Assembly (NCBI RefSeq): GCF_900167025.1
Contig: NZ_FUXC01000001.1
Location: 186,001 to 250,000 of the forward strand
Length of the DNA stretch: 64,000 nucleotides
Origin: Treponema berlinense
Lineage (GTDB): Bacteria; Spirochaetota; Spirochaetia; Treponematales; Treponemataceae
Reading direction: 5' to 3'
The notes below the pieces were generated by a model. The model was given only the letters and a program-made list of their open reading frames with translations. It made no database searches and was not told where the DNA came from. The translations under genes and the position numbers were made by a program. This document shows positions 49,717 to 59,345 of the stretch, piece by piece. Numbering within the stretch: the stretch's first letter is position 1; every line of letters begins with the position of its first letter.

Positions 49717-52700
49717 ATGCAAGACGTGTTTAATTATCGGGATGAAGTTATAAAAGAATATCAATCCTTTTCTAGAAGTTTTACAAATATTTCGGCTCCA
49801 GATATTAAGGCTGTGGTAGATGCTGAATATGAAGAAGGCAGATATTGGCCGGAACCTTTAATTCAAATAAATCCAAATTATAAGACTGAGAAAACTATAG
49901 ATGAATTATGCGCGGACGGCACTCTTGAAAGTGAATGTCGGCTGATATTTCAGGTAGATAAGAAGGAAGATGGTAGTAATGGCAAAACTATGACTTTGTA
50001 TTCCCATCAGCAGCAGGCCATTGCTTTTGCCGCATTGAAGCAAAGTTATGTAGTTACCACAGGTACAGGTTCAGGAAAAAGTCTTTCCTTTTTTATTCCA
50101 ATTGTAAATGAGATTATAAAGAATAGAGCTAATAATTATGGAAAGACTTCTGCAATTATTATTTATCCGATGAATGCCTTGGCAAACAGCCAGCTTGAAG
50201 AAATCAAAAAGTTCTTACGTGGGTATGATGATGGCACTAAACCTTTTACAGTAGGACAATATACTGGTCAGGAAAGCGAAGAACAAAGACAGTATCTTGC
50301 AGACAATCCGCCAGATATTCTTCTTACAAACTTTATGATGATGGAGCTGCTTCTTACTCGCGGAACTCCTAAAGATAGAACGGTAATGAAGAACTGTGAT
50401 GGTTTACAGTTTTTAGTTCTAGATGAACTTCATACATATAGAGGCCGCCAGGGTGCGGATGTTGCTTTACTTGTTCGCCGCTTAAGACAGAAGACTCGTT
50501 CTCCTAATCTTGTTTGTATTGGTACTTCTGCAACCATGAGTAATCAGGGAGATGCAGCTGACCAAAATGCTGTTGTAGCGCAGGTTGCTTCAAAAATTTT
50601 TGGGACAGATATTTCTGCAAATAATGTCATTGGAGAAACTCTTTCTCAATCTACGGATCATAGTCTGAATCTTGATTCCGTAAAACCATTGCTTTTGAAC
50701 AGAATAAAATCTCCAACACCAGATTACAAAGACCTTGATGAATTTTTAAAAGATCCTCTTGCAGTTTGGGTTGAACTTACTCTTGGTATTGAAAAAGTTC
50801 CAAATGCAGCTGCAAAACGAGCTAAACCGATAATACTTAAACAGGCATCTGAAAAACTTTCTGCTGACTCAGGAGCTACTTTTGAAGATTCAAAAAAATC
50901 TCTTACAGAGTTCTTGCTAAAGGCTCATGAGCAGAAAAGTGTAAATGGACGTAAGCCATTTGCATTTAAACTACATCAGTTTATTTCTGGTCCTGGAAAT
51001 GTCTTGTGCACACTTGAGCCAGAAGGACAACGTTTAGTCACTCTCAATACCCAGATTTTTGCACCTGGTAGAGAAAAGGAACACGTCCGCTTATATACAG
51101 CATATTTTTGTCGTGAATGTGGAACAGAATATTTTCCGGTTAGAAATGAGGGAGGTCTTTGGGTTCCAAGAAATATTAACGAAGCAGTGCCAGATGATGC
51201 AGCCAGTACAGCAGGTTTCTTAGTTCCAATTAAGCCAGGTTTTAAATACGAAGGTGAAGATGATATTCCTGAAAGCTGGTATGACTATAAAGATGGAAAA
51301 GCAACAATTAAGAAAAAGAATAGAGCCTTTATCCCTCAAGAGAAAATTGTTACTGAAACAGGTGATATTGGCAATTCATCCGTAGGAACTCATTTCTGGT
51401 ATATACCGGGTAAAATACGTTTTTGTCCTTGTTGTGGAATGGAGCATAAAACAGCAGGTAATGATCGAAACAAATTAACAGGTCTTAGTGGTGAAGGTCG
51501 TTCATCTGCAACAACAATGATATCACTTGCCATTTTGAATCAGCTTTATAAAAACAATCCTGATTCAGGAAAGAACGGAACTAATGATATTCGTAAAATG
51601 CTCGGCTTTACAGATAACAGACAGGATGCAGCTTTGCAGGCCGGACACTTTAACGATTTTATTTATCAGATTACTTTGCGAGGAGCATTACTCCATGCAA
51701 TCGAAGCAAATGGTGGTGAGCTTTCATATGATGTTTTGGCTGAACAGGTATTTAAATCTTTAGGTTTTGATACGACAAACAAAGATGTTTTAAGCGAATT
51801 TATGACAAATCCTAATATTGATGCTCATAACGCGCTTGAAACTATAAAAAATGAAGCCAGATATATTTTGGGTTATAGACTTATTGAAGATTTGTTTAAG
51901 GGATGGAAAAACAATAATCCAACTCTTGAAATTCTTGGTTTAATGCATATTGAATACAAGAATCTTAAAGAAATTTGTAATGATGATAAGTACTTTGTTG
52001 ATAACAGCACTTTAGTCGGCTTATCTCCAGAAAAGCGTCTTTTATTTTATGAAACACTTTTTGAAATCTTTAAGAAAAATCTTTGTATAGATTCTATTTA
52101 TCTGGAAACTTCAGAACAAGAAAAGGTTAGAAGCACAAGTTTTAATGATTTGGTTGGAAGATGGTCTTTTGATGAAGGAGAACGTCCAAGACATTCTGAA
52201 TATGTTGTAACTAACGGTCGCTCAAGGGCTGATGGTCGTAGAGACTTTGCGGTAACAATGGGAGCAACATCATTGATTGTTCGAAGTATTCGTAATTCCA
52301 AAATTTGGAAAGGAACTCCATATGAAATGGAAATTCGAGGAGCTAATTCACTTGAATTTATTCAGATTCTTGTAGAAGATGCTCTTAGAGTTGCAGGTTC
52401 TGCAGATATTGTTCGCCATACTGACCATGGATGGATTTTACATGCAAACAATCTTATCTGGAAACTTGGTCCTGATAGTGTAATCAAAACCAGAGAAAAT
52501 AAATTTTTTATAGATGTTTATAACACTATAAAAGAAACATTCAATGGCAATAGTTATATCTTCGATTACTGGGCTCATGAGCATACAGCTCAGGTAGATT
52601 CTCAAGATAGAAAACTGCTGGAAAAACAATTCCGCTATACTCCAAAAGATATTTCCGAATGGCATCAGGAAAAACCAAATACAAAACTAAAGAGGCTTCC

Positions 52701-54993
52701 TGTTCTTTATTGTTCTCCAACAATGGAACTTGGTGTTGATATTTCTTCTCTGAATACTGTTTATATGAGAAACGTCCCACCAACTGCAAGTAACTATGCG
52801 CAGCGAAGTGGCCGTGCGGGACGAAGCGGACAGCCAGCTTTGGTTATTACATACAGCTCTTCATTAAGTCCGCATGACCAATGGTTCTTTGAAAAGAGAA
52901 CAGACATGGTTTACGGAGTTGTAAAAGCTCCAACTCTTGATATTACAAATAAAGAACTTATTACAAGCCATATTCATTCTATTTGGATGCAGGAAATGCA
53001 ATATGAGCTTGGTAACAGCATCTACGAATATGCAATAGATAAAGCTTCTGGTGATAAGTTGAGACTTAATCCAGATTTAATTACTGCAATCAACAACGAG
53101 CATATAAAAGAAGCTGCAATAAAAGAAGCTTGCGCTGTTTTGGAAAACGTCCGTAATACAGTTCCAGATGATGAAAAAGAACTTCCATGGCTTAAGGATG
53201 AATATGCTGCGGAAGTTATAAAAAATGTTGCAAAAGGTTTTGACAAGGCTTTTGACAGCTGGCGAACTTTATACAAATCTATTCAGAGACAAATAGCAGA
53301 AGCTTCTCAGGCATTGTCAAGTCCGGCTACTTCTCCACGAGATCGTGATGCAGCATTAAATCGACAGAAAGATGCTAACAATCAGTTTAAGGTTTTGCTT
53401 GGTGGTTCAAAAGGCGCTAATTCAGATTTTTATCCTTACCGCTACCTTGCGAGCCAGGGATTCTTGCCAGGTTACGACTTTCCGCGTCTTCCACTTATGG
53501 CATGGATTCCGTCTAGCCATTCAAGAAAAACAGGGTTCGAAGATACAGGCTCTATGGTAAGCAGACCTCGTTTCTTGGGTATAAGTGAATTTGGTCCGCA
53601 AAGTATTATTTACCACGAAGGAAGAACTTATCAAGTATATAAAGCTAAACTCAGTTCTGCAAACGGACAGGTAACTTCTGGTTCAGTTCTTGCAACAAGA
53701 AGTGTTTGCGTTTGTCCAGCTTGTGGATTTGCCCATTTTAGTGGAACAACAAGTTCAGATATTACAGTAGAACGATGTGAGCGATGTGATGCTGAACTTA
53801 AGACAGATAACAGAATAGATTCCCTTTACCGAATTGAAACTGTAGAAACAAAGGTATCAACTCGTATTTCTGCAAATGAAGAAGAGCGTCTTCGTAAAGG
53901 TTATGAGCTTCAAACAGTTTTCCGTTTCGCTAAAGAAAATGGACACTTTGTTGTGGCCCGTACCGAATTGTTTGAAGGCGATGAACAAGTAGGTACTCTT
54001 GATTATGGTCAAAATGCTACTATCTGGGTTTTAAACAAAGGATGGAGAAAAAGAAAAAATCCGGCTGTCCTTGGATTTAATATCAATCCTCTTACTGGTC
54101 GCTGGGAAAAAGATCCTGGAGAAGAAGATGAAGAAGAAAAAGAGGAAGACACAAATAGAGTACAGCCACAGAGAATTGTCCCTTTTGTAGAAGATACAAG
54201 AAATGTACTTGTTTATACTCCAATCCCAACTTGGGGAAATGAAGAACTTGACGCGAAAGCCATGGCCACTCTTGAGTCGGCATTACAGCGTGCAATTGAA
54301 GAAGAGTTCCAGATTGAACAGTCTGAACTTAGTGTTATTCAATTGCCAAATGCAAATGATTGTTCAAGTCTTTTGTTCTACGAAGCAAGTGAAGGTGGAG
54401 CGGGTGTTCTAACTCGTTTAGTACATGATAAGGATGCTCTTTCAAAAGTTGCTAAAGCAGCATTACATATAATGCATTATGACTGGAACGAAGATGAACC
54501 ATTAACACTGGATGCATTAAAGGATACAGAGGAAGATAAGCCTCATAACATTCGTTGTGTTGCAGGTTGTTACCGATGTTTGTTGTCTTACTATAATCAA
54601 CCTTTACATGAGAAGATTGACCGCAAAAATGAACTTGCCTTAAAGGTCCTCATAAGTCTTACAAACGTTCAGGTAAAACTTAAGGAATCAGAGGCAGTTC
54701 AAGCAGTGCAAACTGATGATGAAGCGGCCTCTTTAGATTCATATCTAAGAGATACCGATTGTATTCTTCCAGATGCATATAACAAAGAAATTATGCAGGG
54801 AAAATACACGGTTCTTGCATTCTGGAAACGAGAAAGGCTGGTAATTCTTGATAAAGATCCAAATATTGAATTAGCAGATTACCTTAGTAATCACGGATTC
54901 AGCTATCTAGTTTTTGGAAAGACAGGTTCTGAATGGGCTTTAAAAGTTCAACAGTACAAAGACAAATTACCAAAAGACAGTGAAGACTTATAA
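49717..54993 (+). CDS. Giant DEAD/DEAH helicase with C-terminal DUF1998 (MrfA/DruE/DrmA-B-like)
   Basis: 1758 residues. Helicase N-half: VTTGTGSGKSLSFFIPIV (Walker A, about 113-130), DELHTYRGRQGADVALL (about 236), GTSATMSNQG. Two zinc clusters: CRECGTEYF (about 467) and CPCCGMEH (about 571). Helicase C-half: CSPTMELGVDIS (about 999) and QRSGRAGRSGQP (about 1030). Further Cys cluster CVCPACGF...CERCDAEL (about 1335-1360). DUF1998: YEASEGGAGVLTRL (about 1555) and CVAGCYRCLLSYY (about 1615). Belongs to COG1205-type helicases. In DISARM these functions are split into DrmA and DrmB; DruE of Druantia is a single long protein like this one. First effector gene of the operon. Confidence 0.85.
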   Translation: MQDVFNYRDEVIKEYQSFSRSFTNISAPDIKAVVDAEYEEGRYWPEPLIQINPNYKTEKTIDELCADGTLESECRLIFQVDKKEDGSNGKTMTLYSHQQQAIAFAALKQSYVVTTGTGSGKSLSFFIPIVNEIIKNRANNYGKTSAIIIYPMNALANSQLEEIKKFLRGYDDGTKPFTVGQYTGQESEEQRQYLADNPPDILLTNFMMMELLLTRGTPKDRTVMKNCDGLQFLVLDELHTYRGRQGADVALLVRRLRQKTRSPNLVCIGTSATMSNQGDAADQNAVVAQVASKIFGTDISANNVIGETLSQSTDHSLNLDSVKPLLLNRIKSPTPDYKDLDEFLKDPLAVWVELTLGIEKVPNAAAKRAKPIILKQASEKLSADSGATFEDSKKSLTEFLLKAHEQKSVNGRKPFAFKLHQFISGPGNVLCTLEPEGQRLVTLNTQIFAPGREKEHVRLYTAYFCRECGTEYFPVRNEGGLWVPRNINEAVPDDAASTAGFLVPIKPGFKYEGEDDIPESWYDYKDGKATIKKKNRAFIPQEKIVTETGDIGNSSVGTHFWYIPGKIRFCPCCGMEHKTAGNDRNKLTGLSGEGRSSATTMISLAILNQLYKNNPDSGKNGTNDIRKMLGFTDNRQDAALQAGHFNDFIYQITLRGALLHAIEANGGELSYDVLAEQVFKSLGFDTTNKDVLSEFMTNPNIDAHNALETIKNEARYILGYRLIEDLFKGWKNNNPTLEILGLMHIEYKNLKEICNDDKYFVDNSTLVGLSPEKRLLFYETLFEIFKKNLCIDSIYLETSEQEKVRSTSFNDLVGRWSFDEGERPRHSEYVVTNGRSRADGRRDFAVTMGATSLIVRSIRNSKIWKGTPYEMEIRGANSLEFIQILVEDALRVAGSADIVRHTDHGWILHANNLIWKLGPDSVIKTRENKFFIDVYNTIKETFNGNSYIFDYWAHEHTAQVDSQDRKLLEKQFRYTPKDISEWHQEKPNTKLKRLPVLYCSPTMELGVDISSLNTVYMRNVPPTASNYAQRSGRAGRSGQPALVITYSSSLSPHDQWFFEKRTDMVYGVVKAPTLDITNKELITSHIHSIWMQEMQYELGNSIYEYAIDKASGDKLRLNPDLITAINNEHIKEAAIKEACAVLENVRNTVPDDEKELPWLKDEYAAEVIKNVAKGFDKAFDSWRTLYKSIQRQIAEASQALSSPATSPRDRDAALNRQKDANNQFKVLLGGSKGANSDFYPYRYLASQGFLPGYDFPRLPLMAWIPSSHSRKTGFEDTGSMVSRPRFLGISEFGPQSIIYHEGRTYQVYKAKLSSANGQVTSGSVLATRSVCVCPACGFAHFSGTTSSDITVERCERCDAELKTDNRIDSLYRIETVETKVSTRISANEEERLRKGYELQTVFRFAKENGHFVVARTELFEGDEQVGTLDYGQNATIWVLNKGWRKRKNPAVLGFNINPLTGRWEKDPGEEDEEEKEEDTNRVQPQRIVPFVEDTRNVLVYTPIPTWGNEELDAKAMATLESALQRAIEEEFQIEQSELSVIQLPNANDCSSLLFYEASEGGAGVLTRLVHDKDALSKVAKAALHIMHYDWNEDEPLTLDALKDTEEDKPHNIRCVAGCYRCLLSYYNQPLHEKIDRKNELALKVLISLTNVQVKLKESEAVQAVQTDDEAASLDSYLRDTDCILPDAYNKEIMQGKYTVLAFWKRERLVILDKDPNIELADYLSNHGFSYLVFGKTGSEWALKVQQYKDKLPKDSEDL

Positions 54994-55003
54994 GGATATA
55001 TAA

Positions 55004-57853
55004 ATGGCAAAAGTAGAGTTTAATCCAGGAACACTTGTAAAAGTTCGTGGTAGAGAATGGGTTTTAGAAAGCTGTGATATTGAAGGTTGTGTAAAGCTGC
55101 GTTCTCTTGGAGGAACTGACGGTGATGTTCAGATTCTTATGCCTTCTATTGAAGATACAGAATTAGAGAGTGCAACATTTCCTCTTCCAGATTCAACAAA
55201 ACCGGGTAGTTATAGTTCGGCTTTACTTTTGCGAAATGCATTGCGCCTAAAACTTACAAATGCGGCAGGACCATTCCGTAGCCTCGGTCATGTCGCAGTA
55301 GAGCCTCGTTCATATCAATTGGTTCCTCTTTTAATGGCATTAAAGCAGAATCCTGTTCGCCTTTTGATTGCAGATGACGTTGGTATTGGAAAAACAATAG
55401 AAGCAGGTCTTATTGTGAAGGAACTTTTGGAACGTGGTGAAGTTACAAAGTTCATTGTATTGTGTCCGCCTCATCTTGTTGAACAATGGGTAGAAGAACT
55501 CCGCGAGCATTTTAATATAGAGGCTGCAAGTGTTACAGCAAGAAGCATTAAAAGCCTTGAAAAAGAAGTTCCGGCAACAGAGACATTCTTTGATCATTAT
55601 CCTGCATCAGTTATCTCTCTTGATTACATTAAGGCTGATGAACATTCGCAGTGGTTCAAAAACCATGCTGGCGATGATGCAATGATTATTGTAGATGAAG
55701 CGCACACCTGTTGTGTTGGCGGAGGAAGACAACTTCGTTTCAATTTGTTAAAAAGCCTCGCTGATGATAAAAAGCGAAATATGCTTCTTTTAACGGCAAC
55801 TCCGCATTCTGGTGATGAAAACGCATTTGGTAATTTGATTTCTTTGCTTAATCCAAAGTTTGCAGAATTGAACAGCCTTGAAGAAGCAAAAGATGATATT
55901 CGTAAGGAGTTGGCAGAACATTTAGTTCAGCGCAGAAGAAAGGATATTGTAAATTATCCTGGTAAAACATCTTTCCCAGAAAGAATGGTTACGGAAGTAA
56001 CTTATAAGCTTACAGGTAAATGGGGTGATTTTTTTGAAGATGTTCGAAAGTATTGTGTAAAAATTGCTCAGGATTCTGAAAGAGAAAAGGGGTATAAAGG
56101 TCGCATGATGTGGTATGCAACCCTTGCTCTCTTACGCTGTATATCTTCAAGTCCTGCCGCAGCCAGAAGCGCGCTTACTACTCGACTTGGCAACACAGAA
56201 GAACAGAACGAGCAGAATCTTGATTTGCTTGAACAGAGCATCAACGACACTTATGACGGAATTGGTGATGAGCTTAACGAAGATGAACAGCTTATGGAGC
56301 CAGTTTTGGAAGAGTCATCTGAATTGCAAAAGCTTATAGAAAAAGCAAATGCCTTGAGCGGAAAAGACGATGACCCAAAACTTTTGTGCCTTATCAAGCA
56401 TATTGCAGAAATGTATAAAGAACGGCAAAAGAAAGGCAGCGTATACCGACCTGTAATATTCTGTAAATACATAGCAACGGCTCATTATGTGGCAGAGGAA
56501 TTGCAGAAAGAGTTTTCTACATCTGCAGTTAGTTTTGTTACTGGTGAATATACATCTGACCAGAGACAGGATATTGTTACCGAGCTTGCTAAAAATGAAA
56601 ATCCTATTCTTGTAGCGACGGACTGTCTTTCTGAAGGTATTAACTTACAGGAAGGTTTTAATGCTGTCATTCATTATGACCTTGCATGGAACCCGACCCG
56701 TCATGAACAGCGAGAAGGCCGTGTAGACCGCTTTGGTCAGCAGTGTTCAAAAGTTTGGTGTTCAATGCTGTACGGTAGCGATAACCCAGTAGACGGCTTT
56801 ATCTTTAACGTAATTTTGCGTAAAGCCCGTACTATTAAAGACAATCTTGGGGTATTAGTTCCAGTTCCAGAAGATGATGCAAGCGTTCGTGTTGCAATTG
56901 TAAAAGCTGCATTGATGAAAGAGCGCACAAGTGGAGCTGATAATGAACCATCTTTATTTGACGGTTTTTCAGATGAAGAGCTTGGTCTTGCGGTTAAAGA
57001 AGTAGAAACAAAATGGAATAAGCTTTTGGAAAAGGAAAAAGCAAACCGCACAGTGTTTGCTCAGCGCGCAATGCATCCAGAAGATGTCGCTCCTGAATGG
57101 GAGAAAACAAAAAAAGCCTTGGGTGATGCAAAAGATGTAGAGCGCTTCTTTACAGAAACTTCTAAACGCTTGAATATTGGACTAGAAGGGCAGGATGATG
57201 GAGCTTATGTCTTGAATGTTCCAACACTTCCTGTAGAACTTAGAAAGCAAATTGCTCCGATTGTTAAGACAAACAAAGCAGGTCTATATAAAATCAGCTT
57301 TGAATATCCGCCAAAACAGGGATACACATTCTTGCAGAGAAGCAATCCTGTAGTAACAAACTTTGCATCTTACTTATTGGAAGGCGCTTTAAGTCCAAAC
57401 GCAAAGAGTCCTGCAGCCCGTTGCGGAACTTATCTTAGCGATAAAGTAACAGAACTTACAACAATCTATCTTTTAAGAATCCGCTATCAGATAAAGACAA
57501 CAGGTTCAAAAAAAATTTTGATGGCAGAAGAATCTGTCGCGCTTGGAATACAAGGCAGAAGCAATCCAAAAGTAATTGCAGATGATGATGTAGAAAAACT
57601 TCTGGATGGAAAACCAACAGGAAACCTTGCACCAGAAAAGATTTCTGAGGCTGTTAATGAATCCATAGATTACTACAACTCAAATAAAAATGTGTTTGAG
57701 AAAATAGCAAAAGAGCGCTCAGAACAGCTAGCCCTTGACCATACTTCTGTTCGTAAAGCAACAAATATTGACCAGAAGAGTGTAAAAGTAGAAGCCTGTC
57801 TTCCATGTGATTTAATCGGCGTGTATGTGCTTTTGCCAGACGGAGATTTGTAA
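55004..57853 (+). CDS. SNF2-family helicase, DrmD-like
   Basis: 949 residues. The N-terminal region opens VEFNPGTLVKVRGREWVLES, typical of the DrmD group of DISARM. SNF2 motifs: LIADDVGIGKTIEAGLI (about 121), IIVDEAHTC (DEAH about 230), LLTATPHSGDENAF (about 262), and the C-lobe ILVATDCLSEGINLQEGF ... NPTRHEQREGRVDRFGQ (about 535-578). Moves along DNA with ATP hydrolysis. 10 nt after the giant helicase and 1 nt before the AlbA gene, so part of the same transcript. Confidence 0.85.
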   Translation: MAKVEFNPGTLVKVRGREWVLESCDIEGCVKLRSLGGTDGDVQILMPSIEDTELESATFPLPDSTKPGSYSSALLLRNALRLKLTNAAGPFRSLGHVAVEPRSYQLVPLLMALKQNPVRLLIADDVGIGKTIEAGLIVKELLERGEVTKFIVLCPPHLVEQWVEELREHFNIEAASVTARSIKSLEKEVPATETFFDHYPASVISLDYIKADEHSQWFKNHAGDDAMIIVDEAHTCCVGGGRQLRFNLLKSLADDKKRNMLLLTATPHSGDENAFGNLISLLNPKFAELNSLEEAKDDIRKELAEHLVQRRRKDIVNYPGKTSFPERMVTEVTYKLTGKWGDFFEDVRKYCVKIAQDSEREKGYKGRMMWYATLALLRCISSSPAAARSALTTRLGNTEEQNEQNLDLLEQSINDTYDGIGDELNEDEQLMEPVLEESSELQKLIEKANALSGKDDDPKLLCLIKHIAEMYKERQKKGSVYRPVIFCKYIATAHYVAEELQKEFSTSAVSFVTGEYTSDQRQDIVTELAKNENPILVATDCLSEGINLQEGFNAVIHYDLAWNPTRHEQREGRVDRFGQQCSKVWCSMLYGSDNPVDGFIFNVILRKARTIKDNLGVLVPVPEDDASVRVAIVKAALMKERTSGADNEPSLFDGFSDEELGLAVKEVETKWNKLLEKEKANRTVFAQRAMHPEDVAPEWEKTKKALGDAKDVERFFTETSKRLNIGLEGQDDGAYVLNVPTLPVELRKQIAPIVKTNKAGLYKISFEYPPKQGYTFLQRSNPVVTNFASYLLEGALSPNAKSPAARCGTYLSDKVTELTTIYLLRIRYQIKTTGSKKILMAEESVALGIQGRSNPKVIADDDVEKLLDGKPTGNLAPEKISEAVNESIDYYNSNKNVFEKIAKERSEQLALDHTSVRKATNIDQKSVKVEACLPCDLIGVYVLLPDGDL

Positions 57854-57854
57854 G

Positions 57855-59345
57855 ATGACGATAGAAGAGATTAAGAAAGGAGAAACTGAAAAACTTGAAT
57901 TTAAAAGAGAGATACCCTCTAAAGACTCAAAGCTAATGAAAACTGTCGTAGCATTTTCGAACAGACACGGCGGACGTATTGTTTTTGGTGTTGATGATGA
58001 AACTCATGAGATAATCGGTATTGAGAACGAAAAAGTTTTTAGGCTCATGGACGCTCTTGCAAATATGATTAGCGAAACCATAGAACCGCAAGTTGTTCCC
58101 AGAATCACATTTGAAACGATTGAAGACAAAACTATAGTCATTGTGGAAATCGTTGAGGGACAGAATCAGCCGTATTTCTTAAAGGCAGAGGGAATTTCAG
58201 ACGGAGTTTATATCCGGGTTGCAGCCACAACACGAAAAGCCGAGTATGAAAAAGTAAAAGAACTTATGCTTTGGGGAGAGAGAAAGTCTTATGACAAGAT
58301 TTTTGAAAAGCATGAAGCTGTTTCAGAAGAATCTGCCTTGCATTTGTGCCATGCAATAGAAAAATACAATAAGAAAAACCCCGTTACTCTTGCAAATCTT
58401 ACAAGCTGGGGCTTGCTAAAAGAAGAAGACGGAAAACTTTTTCCATCCATAGCATTCAGGCTTTTGGAGACAGGAGACATTCATTTTGCCCAGGTGCAGT
58501 GCGGGGTTTTTAGGGGGACGGACAAGGTTTATTTTATTGACCGCAAGGAATATTCAGGCCCTATTTATGAGCAGATAGAAAATGCCTACAACTTTGTTTT
58601 GCAGCATATCAACATCGGTGCAAAAATCGAAGGTCTATATAGAAGGGATATTCCAGAAATCCCAGAGGAAGCTATCCGTGAACTTATCGTAAATGCCGTT
58701 ATGCACAGGAACTATCTTGCACATTCTTATATTCAGGTGTGCATTTATGATGACAGGCTTGAAATCACAAGTCCCGGCGGGCTTTATGGCGGTTTGACTC
58801 TGGAAGAAATGCTTCAAGGCAGTTCCAGCATAAGAAATGAACTGATTGCAGATACATTTTTAAGAATGGGCATTGTTGAAAAGTGGGGAACAGGAATCAA
58901 GCGAATTGCCGACCTTTGCCGCGAACACGGATTGGACGAAGTGGAATACTCTGCTACTGATTTTTGCTTTACTTCGACTATCAGGCGAACAAGGAAAGAC
59001 TTGTTTGAGCCTGTTGTCCCTAAAACTTCATCAGAATTGCCTGATAATGATAGAATAAATGATAGAATAAGTGACAGATTACACGATAATGATAGAATAA
59101 ACAATGGCGATGATAGATTAAATGATAGAATAAATCTGTCGGAATCCGAAAAGCAAATATTTTCTGAGATAGAAAAGAATCCTTTTGTTAGAACCGAGGA
59201 ACTTGCTTCATTAACAGGTGTTTCCATGCCTACTGTGAATCGTGCTGTAAAAGCATTGCGTGAAAAGGGCTTTATCAGCCGGGAAGGTTCTAAGAAATCT
59301 GGTCACTGGCTGGTGCTCGCTCAAAATCAGGAGAATAACAAATGA
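57855..59345 (+). CDS. AlbA/Schlafen-type ATP-binding protein with winged-helix C-terminus
   Basis: 496 residues. N-terminal AlbA_2 (divergent AAA/Schlafen-like) domain: KGETEKLEFKREIP, VVAFSNRHGGRIVFGVDDE. Middle domain of the HATPase_c_4 type: EAIRELIVNAVMHRNY, LEITSPGGLYGGLT, GIVEKWGTGIKRI. Residues about 396-427 are an NDRI repeat; the last 70 (VRTEELASLTGVSMPTVNRAVKALREKGFI) form a winged helix. Start at 57855 follows the DrmD-like stop by one base. Such proteins often act as regulators or nucleic-acid sensors. Not a standard DISARM part. Confidence 0.8.
   Translation: MTIEEIKKGETEKLEFKREIPSKDSKLMKTVVAFSNRHGGRIVFGVDDETHEIIGIENEKVFRLMDALANMISETIEPQVVPRITFETIEDKTIVIVEIVEGQNQPYFLKAEGISDGVYIRVAATTRKAEYEKVKELMLWGERKSYDKIFEKHEAVSEESALHLCHAIEKYNKKNPVTLANLTSWGLLKEEDGKLFPSIAFRLLETGDIHFAQVQCGVFRGTDKVYFIDRKEYSGPIYEQIENAYNFVLQHINIGAKIEGLYRRDIPEIPEEAIRELIVNAVMHRNYLAHSYIQVCIYDDRLEITSPGGLYGGLTLEEMLQGSSSIRNELIADTFLRMGIVEKWGTGIKRIADLCREHGLDEVEYSATDFCFTSTIRRTRKDLFEPVVPKTSSELPDNDRINDRISDRLHDNDRINNGDDRLNDRINLSESEKQIFSEIEKNPFVRTEELASLTGVSMPTVNRAVKALREKGFISREGSKKSGHWLVLAQNQENNK
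59041..59135 (+). repeat. 12-bp coding microsatellite in the AlbA-type gene
   Basis: Imperfect repeats of AATGATAGAATA encode NDRI units (NDRINDRISDRLHDNDRINN and DDRLNDRIN). The 12-bp period keeps the frame, so gain or loss of units would change linker length without frameshift. Confidence 0.7.
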
